In this document: piece by piece, positions 33,244-42,646 of the stretch | Layout: every line of letters starts with the position of its first letter | How positions within the stretch are numbered: position 1 is the first letter of the stretch | Assembly: GCA_022566895.1 (NCBI GenBank) | Contig: JADFIA010000006.1 | Span: 1-64,000, forward strand | Source of the DNA: Pseudomonadota bacterium | GTDB taxonomy: Bacteria; Pseudomonadota; Alphaproteobacteria; Sphingomonadales; SMXR01 | Reading direction: 5' to 3' | DNA length: 64,000 nt | Position numbers and translations under genes: made by a program | The notes under the pieces: model-generated | Told to the model about the DNA's origin: nothing | Databases searched by the model: none | Seen by the model: only the letters and a program-made list of their open reading frames with translations

Positions 33244-34497
33244 TCACAACAACAATATGGCCCTAAAATCATTAACGTTGGTGCGCGTCGGTCCGGTCCG
33301 CAAAGTGCCCCCGGTGGCCTCAAAAAAGGTCGCCGAATCGTTGGCCTCCAAAAGACTTTCCGGATTCATTCCCGCCGCCGCCCTCAGAGCCGTTGGGCCG
33401 ACTACAGCACCGGCCGCGCCGCTCTCACCATCGATTCCGTCGGTGTCAGCAGCCAGCGCCCAGACATCCGGATGGCCGTCCAGCTCGATCGCCAGGGCCA
33501 ACAGATACTCCATGTTCGGGCCTCCGCGGCCGGATCCCTTGACGCGCACCGTGACCTCGCCACCCGAGAGAAAGATCATCGGTCTCGGTGTTCCGGCATG
33601 GCGCGCGGCATCGAGCACCAATTCGGCATGTTCGGCCGCCAGGTCCCTGGCTTGGCCATCAAGATCGTCGCCCAAACGGACAACCGCTCCGCCGGCCTGC
33701 CGCGCCAAATTCTGGGCGGCGTCCAGCGCCATTGTCGCGGTTCCGATCACCTGTACTCTGTCCTGCTCTGAGGGTTCGGCATCCTCGTAATTGTCGGTCG
33801 CCGCTAGAACGGCTTTAACGGAAGCTGGAATTTCGATGCCATAATTATCCAGGACATCGAGCGCCAAGCTCTTGGCTTCGATTCCGGGCAGGGTCGGGCC
33901 CGACGCCACCTGCGCTGGATCATCCCCCGGCACATCGGAGATCACAAAAGTAAGCACCCGGGCCGGCCGGGCGGCTCTTAGGAGGCCACCGCCCTTGATC
34001 CGCGAGAGGTTTTGGCGCACCAGATTGATCTGGCTGATCGGCGCGCTTGAATGCAACAGGGACTCGGTGAGCTGGCGTTTCTCGGCCAGAGTGACCTCTC
34101 CCCGCGGGGCCGGCAGAAGGGCCGAGCCGCCGCCTGAGAGAAGCGCGATCAGCGTGTCTCCTTCCTCGAGACTTTCAGCTATTTCGAGAACCCGGATTGC
34201 CGCATTCATGCCGCGCTGGTCCGGTATCGGGTGGCCGGCTTTTAGAACCTCGATGGTTGCCAGTTCGAGCCCATAACCGTCGGGCACCACAACTAAGCCT
34301 TCGGCCTCCTCGCCCCAGGCCTCCTCGAAGACCATAGCCATTGCTGCCGCGGCCTTGCCGGCGCCAAGGATCAATGTCCGGCCGCCTTCGGCTCTTGGTG
34401 GGAGGCTTTGGCGCATCAACCTGCTGGGATCGACGGCATCAAGGGCGGCATTCAAAAGGCGGCGCAAAAAGGCCTCAGGATCGTCAATCTCAAGCAT
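33244..34497 (-). CDS. glycerate 2-kinase (GckA/TtuD, MOFRL family)
   Basis: This 417-residue protein phosphorylates D-glycerate, feeding the serine cycle, glyoxylate or tartrate routes into glycolysis. RTLILGAGKAAAAMA near residue 40, IALLSGGGSALLPAPRGEVTL near 118 and SDVPGDDPAQVASGPT near 190 are diagnostic of the GckA/TtuD fold. The C-terminal MOFRL part has FLSGGEVTVRVKGSGRGGPN and ADTDGIDGESGAAGAVV. It is on the same strand as lemA, with 47 bp between, but the start region of lemA looks independent. No other glyoxylate genes are adjacent. Confidence 0.93.
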   Translation of the reverse strand: MLEIDDPEAFLRRLLNAALDAVDPSRLMRQSLPPRAEGGRTLILGAGKAAAAMAMVFEEAWGEEAEGLVVVPDGYGLELATIEVLKAGHPIPDQRGMNAAIRVLEIAESLEEGDTLIALLSGGGSALLPAPRGEVTLAEKRQLTESLLHSSAPISQINLVRQNLSRIKGGGLLRAARPARVLTFVISDVPGDDPAQVASGPTLPGIEAKSLALDVLDNYGIEIPASVKAVLAATDNYEDAEPSEQDRVQVIGTATMALDAAQNLARQAGGAVVRLGDDLDGQARDLAAEHAELVLDAARHAGTPRPMIFLSGGEVTVRVKGSGRGGPNMEYLLALAIELDGHPDVWALAADTDGIDGESGAAGAVVGPTALRAAAGMNPESLLEANDSATFFEATGGTLRTGPTRTNVNDFRAILLL

Positions 34498-34536
34498 GCC
34501 CCTATGTTATGCCGGGCGGAGGCGGTTTGGAAGTTG

Positions 34537-35739
34537 TCAGGTGCCGAAGACCATTTTCTCACGTGAGAACAGACGCGTCGCAAGCCAAAACACGAGAGCC
34601 GCTGCCACGAGCGTAGAGAAGCCCGATAGGAGAATATGGAGGAAGCTGAAATCGCGTTCGCCGATCAATGCCAGGAACAATGTGAGTTGACCGAAGATCG
34701 GCACCGATGACTGAATGATGCCGACGTTGACGGGACTAAAGACCAAAATGATGCCCGGGACGAGCGGGATGATCGGCAAGAGACCCAGATAAATCTGCGC
34801 TTCCTTAGCACTGCGCGACAGCGTGGCGATGGTCATCTGGATCGAGACCGCGAGGGCCATAAGAGGGACCGCAACCAGGTACATACCAACAAAGGTGCCA
34901 ATCGAGGGTGGGCTGGCCATACCTTCCGCCCCGGCCACCGCCCACACCAGCGAGGCTCGAAAGGCCGCCAGATTGATTGCCACGATCAGCCCGGTGAACA
35001 GGAGCGCCGCCAGGGATTTGCCGAGCAGCAACTCCCAGCGCGCCACCGGGACAGTGAGCAATGGCTCCAACGATCCCCGTTCTCGCTCGCCGACGCTGGT
35101 GTCGATGGTAAGGTAGACAGCGCCCATAAAGACCATAAACAGGACCAGTGAGGGCACCATATTATAAAACAGATAGGCCGAGTTCGGGGCCCGGCCGACA
35201 TTGATCTGCGCGACCGTGATCGGCGTGACGATGCGGTCCGAAAGCCCGATGCTCGTGACCTGCCGCTCGGCTTCGATACGGCTGTAGGCGCTGATTGTGC
35301 GCATCACTTCGGCCGAACCGGCAATGCTCTTGGGGTTGGTGCGGTCGGTAATGAGTTCAACTTGGTACAGTTCCCGGCCAGCCGCGGATTGGGGAATCAC
35401 CAGAACAAAAGGATGAATCCCGTTGCTGACCAGCGCCTCGCGTTCTTCCCTGTTTTCAGGCGCATCGACAAACGAAATCTGATTGGTTTTGAGATACTCG
35501 ATAAGTTTCGGTGCAAAGGCCCGACCGGAAACCGCCGCGCCAAGCGCCCGCACTCGTCCATCCGATCCTTCGATATTGGCCCCGGCCACAAAATTCAATA
35601 ACAGAGCCACGGTCAAAGGTGCCATCAACGGAAAGATAAGCGACAAAATCATGCTGCGCTTGTCGCGCAAATGGTCCGAGATTTCCTTCGTCAGGACGGT
35701 CCGAATACGGTGCCAGCATTTGACCCAAAGGGGGTTCAT
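34537..35739 (-). CDS. ABC exporter permease, NatB-like
   Basis: The 400-residue product has one N-terminal helix (about 30-50), a large extracytoplasmic domain (about 55-190) and a cluster of five or six C-terminal helices. TSVGERERGSLEPLLTVPVA near 225 is the typical cytoplasmic loop of this family, and TLSRSAKEAQIYLGLLPIIP near 310 is close to NatB and related ABC-2 permeases. NatAB of Bacillus exports sodium. The substrate here is not known. It overlaps the ATPase gene's stop by four bases. Confidence 0.88.
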   Translation of the reverse strand: MNPLWVKCWHRIRTVLTKEISDHLRDKRSMILSLIFPLMAPLTVALLLNFVAGANIEGSDGRVRALGAAVSGRAFAPKLIEYLKTNQISFVDAPENREEREALVSNGIHPFVLVIPQSAAGRELYQVELITDRTNPKSIAGSAEVMRTISAYSRIEAERQVTSIGLSDRIVTPITVAQINVGRAPNSAYLFYNMVPSLVLFMVFMGAVYLTIDTSVGERERGSLEPLLTVPVARWELLLGKSLAALLFTGLIVAINLAAFRASLVWAVAGAEGMASPPSIGTFVGMYLVAVPLMALAVSIQMTIATLSRSAKEAQIYLGLLPIIPLVPGIILVFSPVNVGIIQSSVPIFGQLTLFLALIGERDFSFLHILLSGFSTLVAAALVFWLATRLFSREKMVFGT

Positions 35740-36470
35740 TCCGCAGCCTCCTTGCCAGTTGCCGAGGCAGCCAGGAAGATATCTTCAAGCGTCGCCCGGC
35801 CGGTGCGCCTTAACAATTCCTCGGGCGAACCCTGCATCAGCAGGGCGCCATCGGCCATGATCACCAAGTGGTCGCAAAGCCTCGAGACTTCCGACATGAT
35901 GTGGCTTGAAATGATGATGCTTCGCCCCTGATCCCGCATTTCGCGGATTAATTCGTGGACATTGCGGCTGCTTGTTACGTCGAGGCCGTTCGTCGGCTCG
36001 TCGAAAATCATATTCTGCGGCTTATGAACGAGGGCCCGGGCGAGCGCAACCTTCAGCTCCTGGCCGCGCGAATAGCCCTTGCACCTCCGGTGTGCAAAAT
36101 CACCCATCCCCAGGCGATCGATGAGTTCGTCGACCCGCCGCTCGAGAGCCTCACCCGCGAGCCCATGCAGTCGACCGTAATACAGGATATGCTCACGCCC
36201 GGTCAGCCTTGGATAGAGGCCGCGCACGTCGGGCAGAATCCCCAGTCGGCGTTGCGCCTCAAGCCGTTCGGACCGGCAGTCGAAGCCATCGACCGCCGTA
36301 TGCCCCTTATCCGGCTTCAAGAGCCCCGCTACAATCCGAAATGTGGTGGTCTTGCCGGCCCCGTTGTGGCCGATCAGGCCCAGAATCTGTCCATTCCGGG
36401 CTTCGAACGACAGGTCGTTGATGGCATGAATTTCAGCGAAGGACTTATGAAGGTTTTTGACTTCGATCAC
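35736..36470 (-). CDS. ABC exporter ATPase, NatA-like
   Basis: This 244-residue ATPase has Walker A in GLIGHNGAGKTTTFRI, a signature region YSRGQELKVALARAL, Walker B MIFDEPTNGLD and an H-loop His in SSHIMSEV. It energises the neighbouring NatB-like permease. The frame is open to 36647, but the upstream residues are not family-like. I chose GTG 36470 (VIEVKNLHKSF), the only in-frame start close to the conserved beginning. AGGG lies eleven bases upstream. meaB lies 79 bp upstream on the same strand. Confidence 0.9.
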   Translation of the reverse strand: MIEVKNLHKSFAEIHAINDLSFEARNGQILGLIGHNGAGKTTTFRIVAGLLKPDKGHTAVDGFDCRSERLEAQRRLGILPDVRGLYPRLTGREHILYYGRLHGLAGEALERRVDELIDRLGMGDFAHRRCKGYSRGQELKVALARALVHKPQNMIFDEPTNGLDVTSSRNVHELIREMRDQGRSIIISSHIMSEVSRLCDHLVIMADGALLMQGSPEELLRRTGRATLEDIFLAASATGKEAAE

Positions 36471-36549
36471 GCTGGTTTGCCCTACCCTGTCACGATTTGC
36501 CTCATTTCCACCCCCGCATATTAAGAATCGATGGGCGGATAACCAGTCT

Positions 36550-37560
36550 TTAATTTTGGCTCTGGTAAAAAACCTCGAGAAGCCGGTCAGCCGCCAGCGC
36601 CGGTGTGGTGCGTCCTTCCATGACCCGGGCCTCCAGGTCCGGGGCAAGTTTGCTCACCACATCAGCGGTCTTGAGGTCAGAGAGCAAACGGTCCTCGATC
36701 CGATCCCACATCCAGCGCACGGTCTGCGTCTTGCGCTTTTCTTCAAAGGCGCCACTTGCCTTTGCCAGGCTGGCGAACTTCTCAATATCTTCCCATAAAG
36801 TATCAAGACCCTCATCGTTAATGGCCGAACAAGTGCGGACCGGCGGCTGCCAGTCAGCGTTTAGCGGAACCAGCATTTTCAGGGCGCTTTTCAGTTCGCG
36901 CACAGCCTGCTTTGCGAGTAGTGACCTGTCGTCTTCTGCCTTGTTGACCGCGACCATATGGGCGAGCTCCAGAACCCCCTTCTTGATCCCCTGCAACTCG
37001 TCCCCAGCCCCCGGCAAGACCAGCAGAAGGAAAAAATCGACCATATCGGCCACTTGAATCTCCGACTGCCCGGTGCCCACCGTCTCGACCAGGATCACAT
37101 CGTAACCCGCCGCTTCACACAGGATCATGGCCTCGCGGGTTGTCGCCGTTACACCCCCCAATTTCCCGGAAGTGGGCGATGGGCGAACAAAGGCGTCAGG
37201 ATTGTTCGCCAGACCCACCATTCGGGTCTTGTCGCCCAGGATACTGCCGCCGGTGCGGCTGGATGTCGGATCGACCGCAAGCACCGCAACTTTATGGCCT
37301 TGACCGGTCAAGCGTGTGCCCACGGCCTCGATAAAGGTGCTTTTGCCGACCCCCGGAACGCCGGTAATACCCACCCGAATGCTGTCAGACCCCTTCCTGC
37401 CCAAGGCCAGCAACAATTCCTGGGCCTGTTTTTGATGGTCGGCGCGGCGGCTCTCGACCAGCGTGATGCCACGCGCCAGGGCGCTCCGCTTGCCGGCCCG
37501 GATTGCCTCAGCAAACTCGCCAACCGTTTGGTACTTTGCAGGGCCCATGTTTTCAGCCAT
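36550..37560 (-). CDS. meaB: methylmalonyl-CoA mutase-associated GTPase MeaB
   Basis: This 336-residue G protein of the ArgK/MeaB family loads and protects the B12 cofactor of methylmalonyl-CoA mutase. The P-loop is GITGVPGVGKSTFIEAVG near residue 60. AVLAVDPTSSRTGGSILGDK, then PSPTSGKLGGVT and ILVETVGTGQSE (G3 region) follow, and the base-specificity NKAED sits near 195. It starts one base after the mutB stop, making the third gene of a mutA-mutB-meaB operon. Confidence 0.95.
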   Translation of the reverse strand: MAENMGPAKYQTVGEFAEAIRAGKRSALARGITLVESRRADHQKQAQELLLALGRKGSDSIRVGITGVPGVGKSTFIEAVGTRLTGQGHKVAVLAVDPTSSRTGGSILGDKTRMVGLANNPDAFVRPSPTSGKLGGVTATTREAMILCEAAGYDVILVETVGTGQSEIQVADMVDFFLLLVLPGAGDELQGIKKGVLELAHMVAVNKAEDDRSLLAKQAVRELKSALKMLVPLNADWQPPVRTCSAINDEGLDTLWEDIEKFASLAKASGAFEEKRKTQTVRWMWDRIEDRLLSDLKTADVVSKLAPDLEARVMEGRTTPALAADRLLEVFYQSQN

Positions 37561-39699
37561 TCATTGGGCTCCCGAGAGACGGTCCAGAAGATCGATCGCC
37601 GCTTCGGATATGACGGTGCCCGGCGGGAAGATGGCCGCGGCGCCAGCATCCAGCAGCGCTTGGTGGTCCTGCGGCGGCACCACACCGCCAACCACAATGA
37701 GGATATCTTCGCGGCCCTGTGCATCGAGCGACTTGCGTAGCGCCGGCACAAGTGTCAGGTGCCCGGCCGCAAGGGAGCTGACCCCGACCATATGCACATC
37801 GTTCTCGACCGCCTGTGCGGCGGTCTCCTCGGGCGTCTGGAACAGCGGCCCGATGTCCACATCGAAGCCCAAGTCGGCAAAGCCGGTGGCAATTACCTTT
37901 TGGCCGCGGTCATGGCCGTCCTGGCCTATTTTTGCCACCAGGATTCTCGGTTGTCGCCCGGCCGCCCTGGCGAAGGCCTGCACCTTTTGCTCTGCTTTTT
38001 TGATAGCCTCGCTCATCGCACCCATTTCGTTCTTGTACACCCCCGAGATGGTTTTCGCTTGGTGAACGTGGCGTCCGAAGACACGCTCCACCGCCATACT
38101 CATCTCACCCACGGTCGCCTCGGCCCGCGCCGCTTCGATGGTCAAGGCGAGGAGATTAGATTGGCCGTTCGCGGCGGCCTCGGTCAAGGCATTCAAGGCC
38201 GCTTCGGTACGCCCGCCGTCACGGCCCGCTTTCAATCGTTCGAGCTTTTCGAGTTGCTGGGCGCGGACGGCCGAATTGTCGACCTTCAGGACCTCCACTT
38301 CGTCGTCGCCGTCGGTCTTGTAATGATTTACGCCGACCACGGTCTGACGTCCGGAATCGATCCGCGCCTGGGTCCGGGCAGCGGCTTCCTCGATATGCAT
38401 TTTCGGAACCCCGGCCTCGATCGCCTTGGCCATGCCGCCCATCTCCTCGATCTCATTGATATGGTCTGCCGCCCGCTTGGCCAGATCGGCGGTCAGCCGC
38501 TCCAGATAATAGGAACCGCCCCAAGGATCGACGACCCGCATCAGGCCCGTCTCCTCCTGGATAAAGAGCTGAGTATTGCGCGCAATGCGGGCCGAGAAAT
38601 CGGTCGGCAGGGCCAGCGCCTCATCAAAGGAGTTGGTGTGCAGCGACTGGGTCTGGCCCTGGACCGCGGCCATCGCTTCGATACAGGTGCGGGGAATATT
38701 GTTCATCACGTCCTGGGCCGTCAGGCTCCAGCCGGAGGTCTGGCAATGGGCCCTCAGGGTCATCGATTTCGGATCCTTGGCGCCCAGCCCTTTCATCATG
38801 CCGGCCCAAAGCATCCGGCCGGCACGAAGCTTCGCGACCTCCATGAAATAATTCATCCCGACGCCCCAAAAGAACGAGATGCGCGGTGCAAATTCATCGA
38901 TATCGAGTCCGGCCGCCATACCGGCCCGCACATATTCGAGGCCGTCGGCAAGTGTATAGGCCAGCTCCAGATCGGCCGTCGCGCCTGCTTCCTGCATGTG
39001 ATAGCCGGAAACCGAAATGGGGTTGAAGCGCGGCATGTTCCGGGCACAATAGACAAGAATATCCGCCACAATCCGCATCGATGGCTCGGGCGGATAAATA
39101 AAGGTATTGCGGACCATAAACTCTTTGAGGATATCGTTCTGGATCGTCCCCGAAAGCGCCTCCTGCGGCACACCTTGTTCCCCGGCGGCAACAATATAGA
39201 GCGCCATTACCGGCAGCACAGCGCCGTTCATGGTCATCGACACGCTGATCCGGTCCAGGGGGATGCTGTCAAACAGGGTTCGCATGTCGAGAATCGAATC
39301 GATAGCCACGCCGGCCATGCCCACATCGCCGATCACTCGTGGATGATCCGAATCGTAACCACGGTGGGTCGGCAGATCGAAGGCAACGCTGAGGCCGCGC
39401 TGACCGGCCGCCAGATTGCGGCGATAAAAGGCATTCGAATCCTCAGCCGTCGAGAAGCCGGCGTATTGGCGGATGGTCCACGGACGAAGTAGGTACATGG
39501 TTGCGTGCGGGCCGCGCAGAAATGGCGGCAGGCCCGGCCAATGGCCGGACAGTTCCAGGTCGGCGGTCATCGCCGGACCATAAGCCGAAGCGACATCGAT
39601 TCCTTCGGGCGTCGGCCAAATCCCGGCCGCATTCTGCTCCAAACCCTTGGTCGGCGCGGCCGGGAGATCGATCTCCAGAAAATCCGGAATGCGGCTCAC
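37561..39699 (-). CDS. mutB: methylmalonyl-CoA mutase, catalytic (large) subunit
   Basis: This 712-residue enzyme interconverts (R)-methylmalonyl-CoA and succinyl-CoA using adenosylcobalamin. The N-terminal TIM barrel shows the substrate-binding segment [18 protein letters not shown] and later [12 protein letters not shown]. The C-terminal B12 domain contains [19 protein letters not shown], with the base-off DxHxxG histidine near residue 612, and GGVVPPQDH. It links propionate and branched amino acid breakdown to the TCA cycle. It overlaps mutA by four bases. Propionyl-CoA carboxylase and epimerase genes are not in the window. Confidence 0.95.
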   Translation of the reverse strand: MSRIPDFLEIDLPAAPTKGLEQNAAGIWPTPEGIDVASAYGPAMTADLELSGHWPGLPPFLRGPHATMYLLRPWTIRQYAGFSTAEDSNAFYRRNLAAGQRGLSVAFDLPTHRGYDSDHPRVIGDVGMAGVAIDSILDMRTLFDSIPLDRISVSMTMNGAVLPVMALYIVAAGEQGVPQEALSGTIQNDILKEFMVRNTFIYPPEPSMRIVADILVYCARNMPRFNPISVSGYHMQEAGATADLELAYTLADGLEYVRAGMAAGLDIDEFAPRISFFWGVGMNYFMEVAKLRAGRMLWAGMMKGLGAKDPKSMTLRAHCQTSGWSLTAQDVMNNIPRTCIEAMAAVQGQTQSLHTNSFDEALALPTDFSARIARNTQLFIQEETGLMRVVDPWGGSYYLERLTADLAKRAADHINEIEEMGGMAKAIEAGVPKMHIEEAAARTQARIDSGRQTVVGVNHYKTDGDDEVEVLKVDNSAVRAQQLEKLERLKAGRDGGRTEAALNALTEAAANGQSNLLALTIEAARAEATVGEMSMAVERVFGRHVHQAKTISGVYKNEMGAMSEAIKKAEQKVQAFARAAGRQPRILVAKIGQDGHDRGQKVIATGFADLGFDVDIGPLFQTPEETAAQAVENDVHMVGVSSLAAGHLTLVPALRKSLDAQGREDILIVVGGVVPPQDHQALLDAGAAAIFPPGTVISEAAIDLLDRLSGAQ

Positions 39700-41630
39700 G
39701 GCTTACCCTCCAGATGGTTTTGCAGGGTCTCCAGCTCGGCCACGGCGTCCATACCGTCATGGAAGGCTCCACTGAGGGTCGCCTGGTCTTGGCTGGTCAA
39801 AATTTCTGGCTCTCCGGCCAGATAGACGGGCTCGATACCGGCCGCCCGAACCGCGGCCATCACTTCGCCGGCCCGGGCCCGGCAGTCCTCCGGCGTCCCG
39901 CAGATCACCGCCGCTTCCGCCTCGACCCCGTGTAGCGCTTCGCCAAGTGCTGCTTGATCCTTGAAACCATCTGCCGGGATGGCTTCGAAGCCAGCCGAAG
40001 CGAAGAGATTGCGGGCATAGGTCGCCGGCCCGATGTAATCGGACGGGCGGCCCAGATTGGCCATGAAGAGGCGCGGCGCGCGGCCATTTTTCGCCGCCCA
40101 CTCGAGGGCCCAATCGCGCAGGTTTTCAAAAGGCTGTGCCAAGCGGATTGGCGCCAAGGCTTCCGCCTCTTCGCCCGCCTGGCCAACCGGCGCCGGATCC
40201 CTAAATCCCTCTATTTGAATAACCCTGCTGCCTTGTTGATCGCGCGGTTCATAAATGGCCGGGTCGATCTCGAGCGGGCGGACGGTGGCCTCATCCAGTT
40301 TGGGGAACGAGCTGACACCGGTCAAGAGTTCCTCGCGGCACCGCAGCCGGCGCCAGCGCTCGCCGACCACTTTGGCGATCTGCTCCTGCAGCCAGCCGGA
40401 TCGGATAGCTTCGGCCATGCCGCCTTGGCCTTCGATTTTGCGCAGCAATTTCCAGGCGCCGGCGCTCAGCTTGTCGGTCAGGGCTTCGACAGCGTAGGCG
40501 CCCGACAAGGGATCCGTTACCCGATGGAAGTTGGATTCCTCGATCAGCAGCAATTGAATATTGCGGGCCAACCGCTGCGCCTTGCGGTCGGGAATGCCGA
40601 GGGCGGCCGTAAAGGGGGCCAGCGTTATCGCATCGGCACCGGCGATGCCGGCCGCGAACCCGGCAACCGTCAGGCGTAGAATATTCACCCAGGGGTCGAA
40701 ACGCGTCAGCATGCGCGATGAGGTCATAACGTGCAAATCGGCCGGCCTCGGATGCTTCACATCGCAGCTCTCGAGAACCCCCTGCCACAGGCGTCTGAAG
40801 GCGCGCAGCTTGACCACCGTCATCAGCACGTCGGCATCGGCAGCAAACCGGAAGACGATCTGACCAGCCGCCTGCTCTACAGCCAAACCGTGGGCTTCCA
40901 TGGCCCTCAAGTAACCAATCCCGGTGGCCAAAGCAGCGGCCAGTTCCTGAGCCTCGCTGGCGCCCGCATCATGGTACACGGCGGTGTCCACAACTACCGC
41001 CCGGACATTGCCCCGGCGACCTGCGGCCAGCGCCGCAAGCGCCGCCATGCGGGCCAATTCCGCGTCAAGCGGCGCAAAAAGCCGCCCATGTCCTGCCAGA
41101 ACGCCCAAAGGATCGATTCCCCAGACCCCTTGGATTTGATCTGCGGACTGCGCTTCGCGGGCCCAAAAATCGGTTAGCATTGCGATCGCGCGCAAGAAAT
41201 CCGGGCCCGGATCCAGCGATACGGCCGCCATGTCCGGCCGGAAATCCTTTAGCACGCGATCAAAGGCTTCCTGGTCGCCAATCACGATCCCGCATCCCTG
41301 GTCGGTACTGCCCCAGGAGGCCGGATGAAATTTCAAGTGAACCGATGTGGCGCCGCCCTCGAGATCGGCCAGGATCTCGCGGTTGGCGATGGTTGGATCG
41401 GGATGCCGCGGCATTTGCCGAATGTCCCAAGGACCGCCCGGCACGCCCGGAATGGCCGATATCTTCGCGCCGCTATCGACGTATAGGGGCTCGATACCGA
41501 TATCATCATAGGTCGAGGATTTGAGAACTTCGTCAAACGAGCGGGTTCCCAACGCCTTGTCCACGAGGCGGCGCCAGTCCTCAAAACCAGCCGCGCTGAA
41601 TTGATCCGCAAGCTTTTCGATATCGATCAT
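39696..41630 (-). CDS. mutA: methylmalonyl-CoA mutase, small subunit
   Basis: The product is 644 residues. It has the barrel of the mutase family ([20 protein letters not shown] and [18 protein letters not shown]) and a degenerate B12-like C-terminal domain. The latter reads [19 protein letters not shown] where the catalytic subunit has DxHxxG, so it binds no cobalamin. This matches the non-catalytic partner in two-subunit mutases. It is the first gene of the operon. No cobalamin riboswitch is visible in the 85 bases between it and the TauE/SafE gene. Confidence 0.92.
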   Translation of the reverse strand: MIDIEKLADQFSAAGFEDWRRLVDKALGTRSFDEVLKSSTYDDIGIEPLYVDSGAKISAIPGVPGGPWDIRQMPRHPDPTIANREILADLEGGATSVHLKFHPASWGSTDQGCGIVIGDQEAFDRVLKDFRPDMAAVSLDPGPDFLRAIAMLTDFWAREAQSADQIQGVWGIDPLGVLAGHGRLFAPLDAELARMAALAALAAGRRGNVRAVVVDTAVYHDAGASEAQELAAALATGIGYLRAMEAHGLAVEQAAGQIVFRFAADADVLMTVVKLRAFRRLWQGVLESCDVKHPRPADLHVMTSSRMLTRFDPWVNILRLTVAGFAAGIAGADAITLAPFTAALGIPDRKAQRLARNIQLLLIEESNFHRVTDPLSGAYAVEALTDKLSAGAWKLLRKIEGQGGMAEAIRSGWLQEQIAKVVGERWRRLRCREELLTGVSSFPKLDEATVRPLEIDPAIYEPRDQQGSRVIQIEGFRDPAPVGQAGEEAEALAPIRLAQPFENLRDWALEWAAKNGRAPRLFMANLGRPSDYIGPATYARNLFASAGFEAIPADGFKDQAALGEALHGVEAEAAVICGTPEDCRARAGEVMAAVRAAGIEPVYLAGEPEILTSQDQATLSGAFHDGMDAVAELETLQNHLEGKP

Positions 41631-41715
41631 TTTGACCAGCCCTCATCAATGGCCGCGGGCGTGGCTGAACATGTACGCAACCGGCCTCGCGAGGTCAAGA
41701 AAGGCGAAACCTCGC

Positions 41716-42531
41716 TTACCACCCCAGGAACGGCCAAGCCATGCGCCACCCGGCAAGGATCAAGAAGATTCCAAAGACCGCTGATAAGAGACGTGGCGAC
41801 ATACGGTGGGCCGCGGCAGCCCCAAACGGCGCCATGGCCGACGACAGGGGCGCAATAATGATCACCCCGACCAGGTTGACGTAGCCGAGCGTCCAGCCGG
41901 GCCCCGAGACCTCGCCCCACCCGGTCCAGATATAGGACAACGCCGCCGGCAAACTGATAAATAGCCCCAAAAGCGCCGCCGTTCCGACCGCACGGTGGAT
42001 CGGAAAATTACACAGGGTCATCGTGGGCACGGAAAAAGTTGCGCCGCCGATCCCCATCAGGCTTGAGACAAATCCCAGCCCACCAGCCAAACCCTGGCCG
42101 ACCAGGCCTGCGGGGGGGCCTGCGGCGGCGACCTTGTCCTCCAAAGGCAGGATCATTTTCAGCCCCATCAGAAAGGCCATTACAGCAAAAAAAATGACCA
42201 GCCCAGCGGTCGAGATATAGCTTGCGGTTATGGCGCCGATAATCGCTCCAAGGCCGATCGCCGGGCCCCAGCTTCGTACCAGCGCCAAATCGAGCGCTGC
42301 TCGCCGGGCGTGAGCACGGCTCGAAAAAATGGCCGTCGGCACGATCGCGGCCAAGGAGGTAGCGACGGTGAGGTGCATGCGCACCTCCTCGGGCACATCC
42401 ATCAGGCCAAAGGCAAAATAGAGGATCGGCACGGTAACGATGCCGCCGCCGATGCCCATCAGGCCGGCCAAAAAGCCGGCCACCAGGCCGCTGGCGGCCA
42501 GGGCAGCGAAAATCGGTATCAGGTCCTCCAC
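41716..42531 (-). CDS. TauE/SafE family sulfite/anion exporter
   Basis: This membrane protein of about 271 residues has eight helices. Two inverted TauE/SafE repeats are visible: GLVAGFLAGLMGIGGGIVTVP near the start and GLGFVSSLMGIGGATFSVP at the middle, each with the conserved GxGGG/AxxxVP signature. The family exports sulfite, sulfoacetate or other organosulfur anions. GTG codons at 42534 and 42531 follow TAGGGGGC, and the second has the better spacing. The longer open frame to 42753 runs into the opposite gene's territory and lacks membrane-protein character. Confidence 0.88.
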   Translation of the reverse strand: MEDLIPIFAALAASGLVAGFLAGLMGIGGGIVTVPILYFAFGLMDVPEEVRMHLTVATSLAAIVPTAIFSSRAHARRAALDLALVRSWGPAIGLGAIIGAITASYISTAGLVIFFAVMAFLMGLKMILPLEDKVAAAGPPAGLVGQGLAGGLGFVSSLMGIGGATFSVPTMTLCNFPIHRAVGTAALLGLFISLPAALSYIWTGWGEVSGPGWTLGYVNLVGVIIIAPLSSAMAPFGAAAAHRMSPRLLSAVFGIFLILAGWRMAWPFLGW

Positions 42532-42646
42532 CACGCCCCCTATCAAAAGATTACGAGACCGGCCGGGAACACCGGGCCGGTGAACCAGCGCGCAACAACA
42601 CAATAGCCCATGATATCGCGGATATGGAGCCCGGCAATCCTTTGCG

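Noticed and set aside
37759-39492. 577-residue open frame on the plus strand
   Set aside because: It lies fully antisense to mutB. Long antisense frames are expected in GC-rich genes with strong third-position bias, and no domain is recognisable.
41631-41715. cobalamin riboswitch before the mutase operon
   Set aside because: The 85-base gap is too short and shows no B12-box-like sequence.
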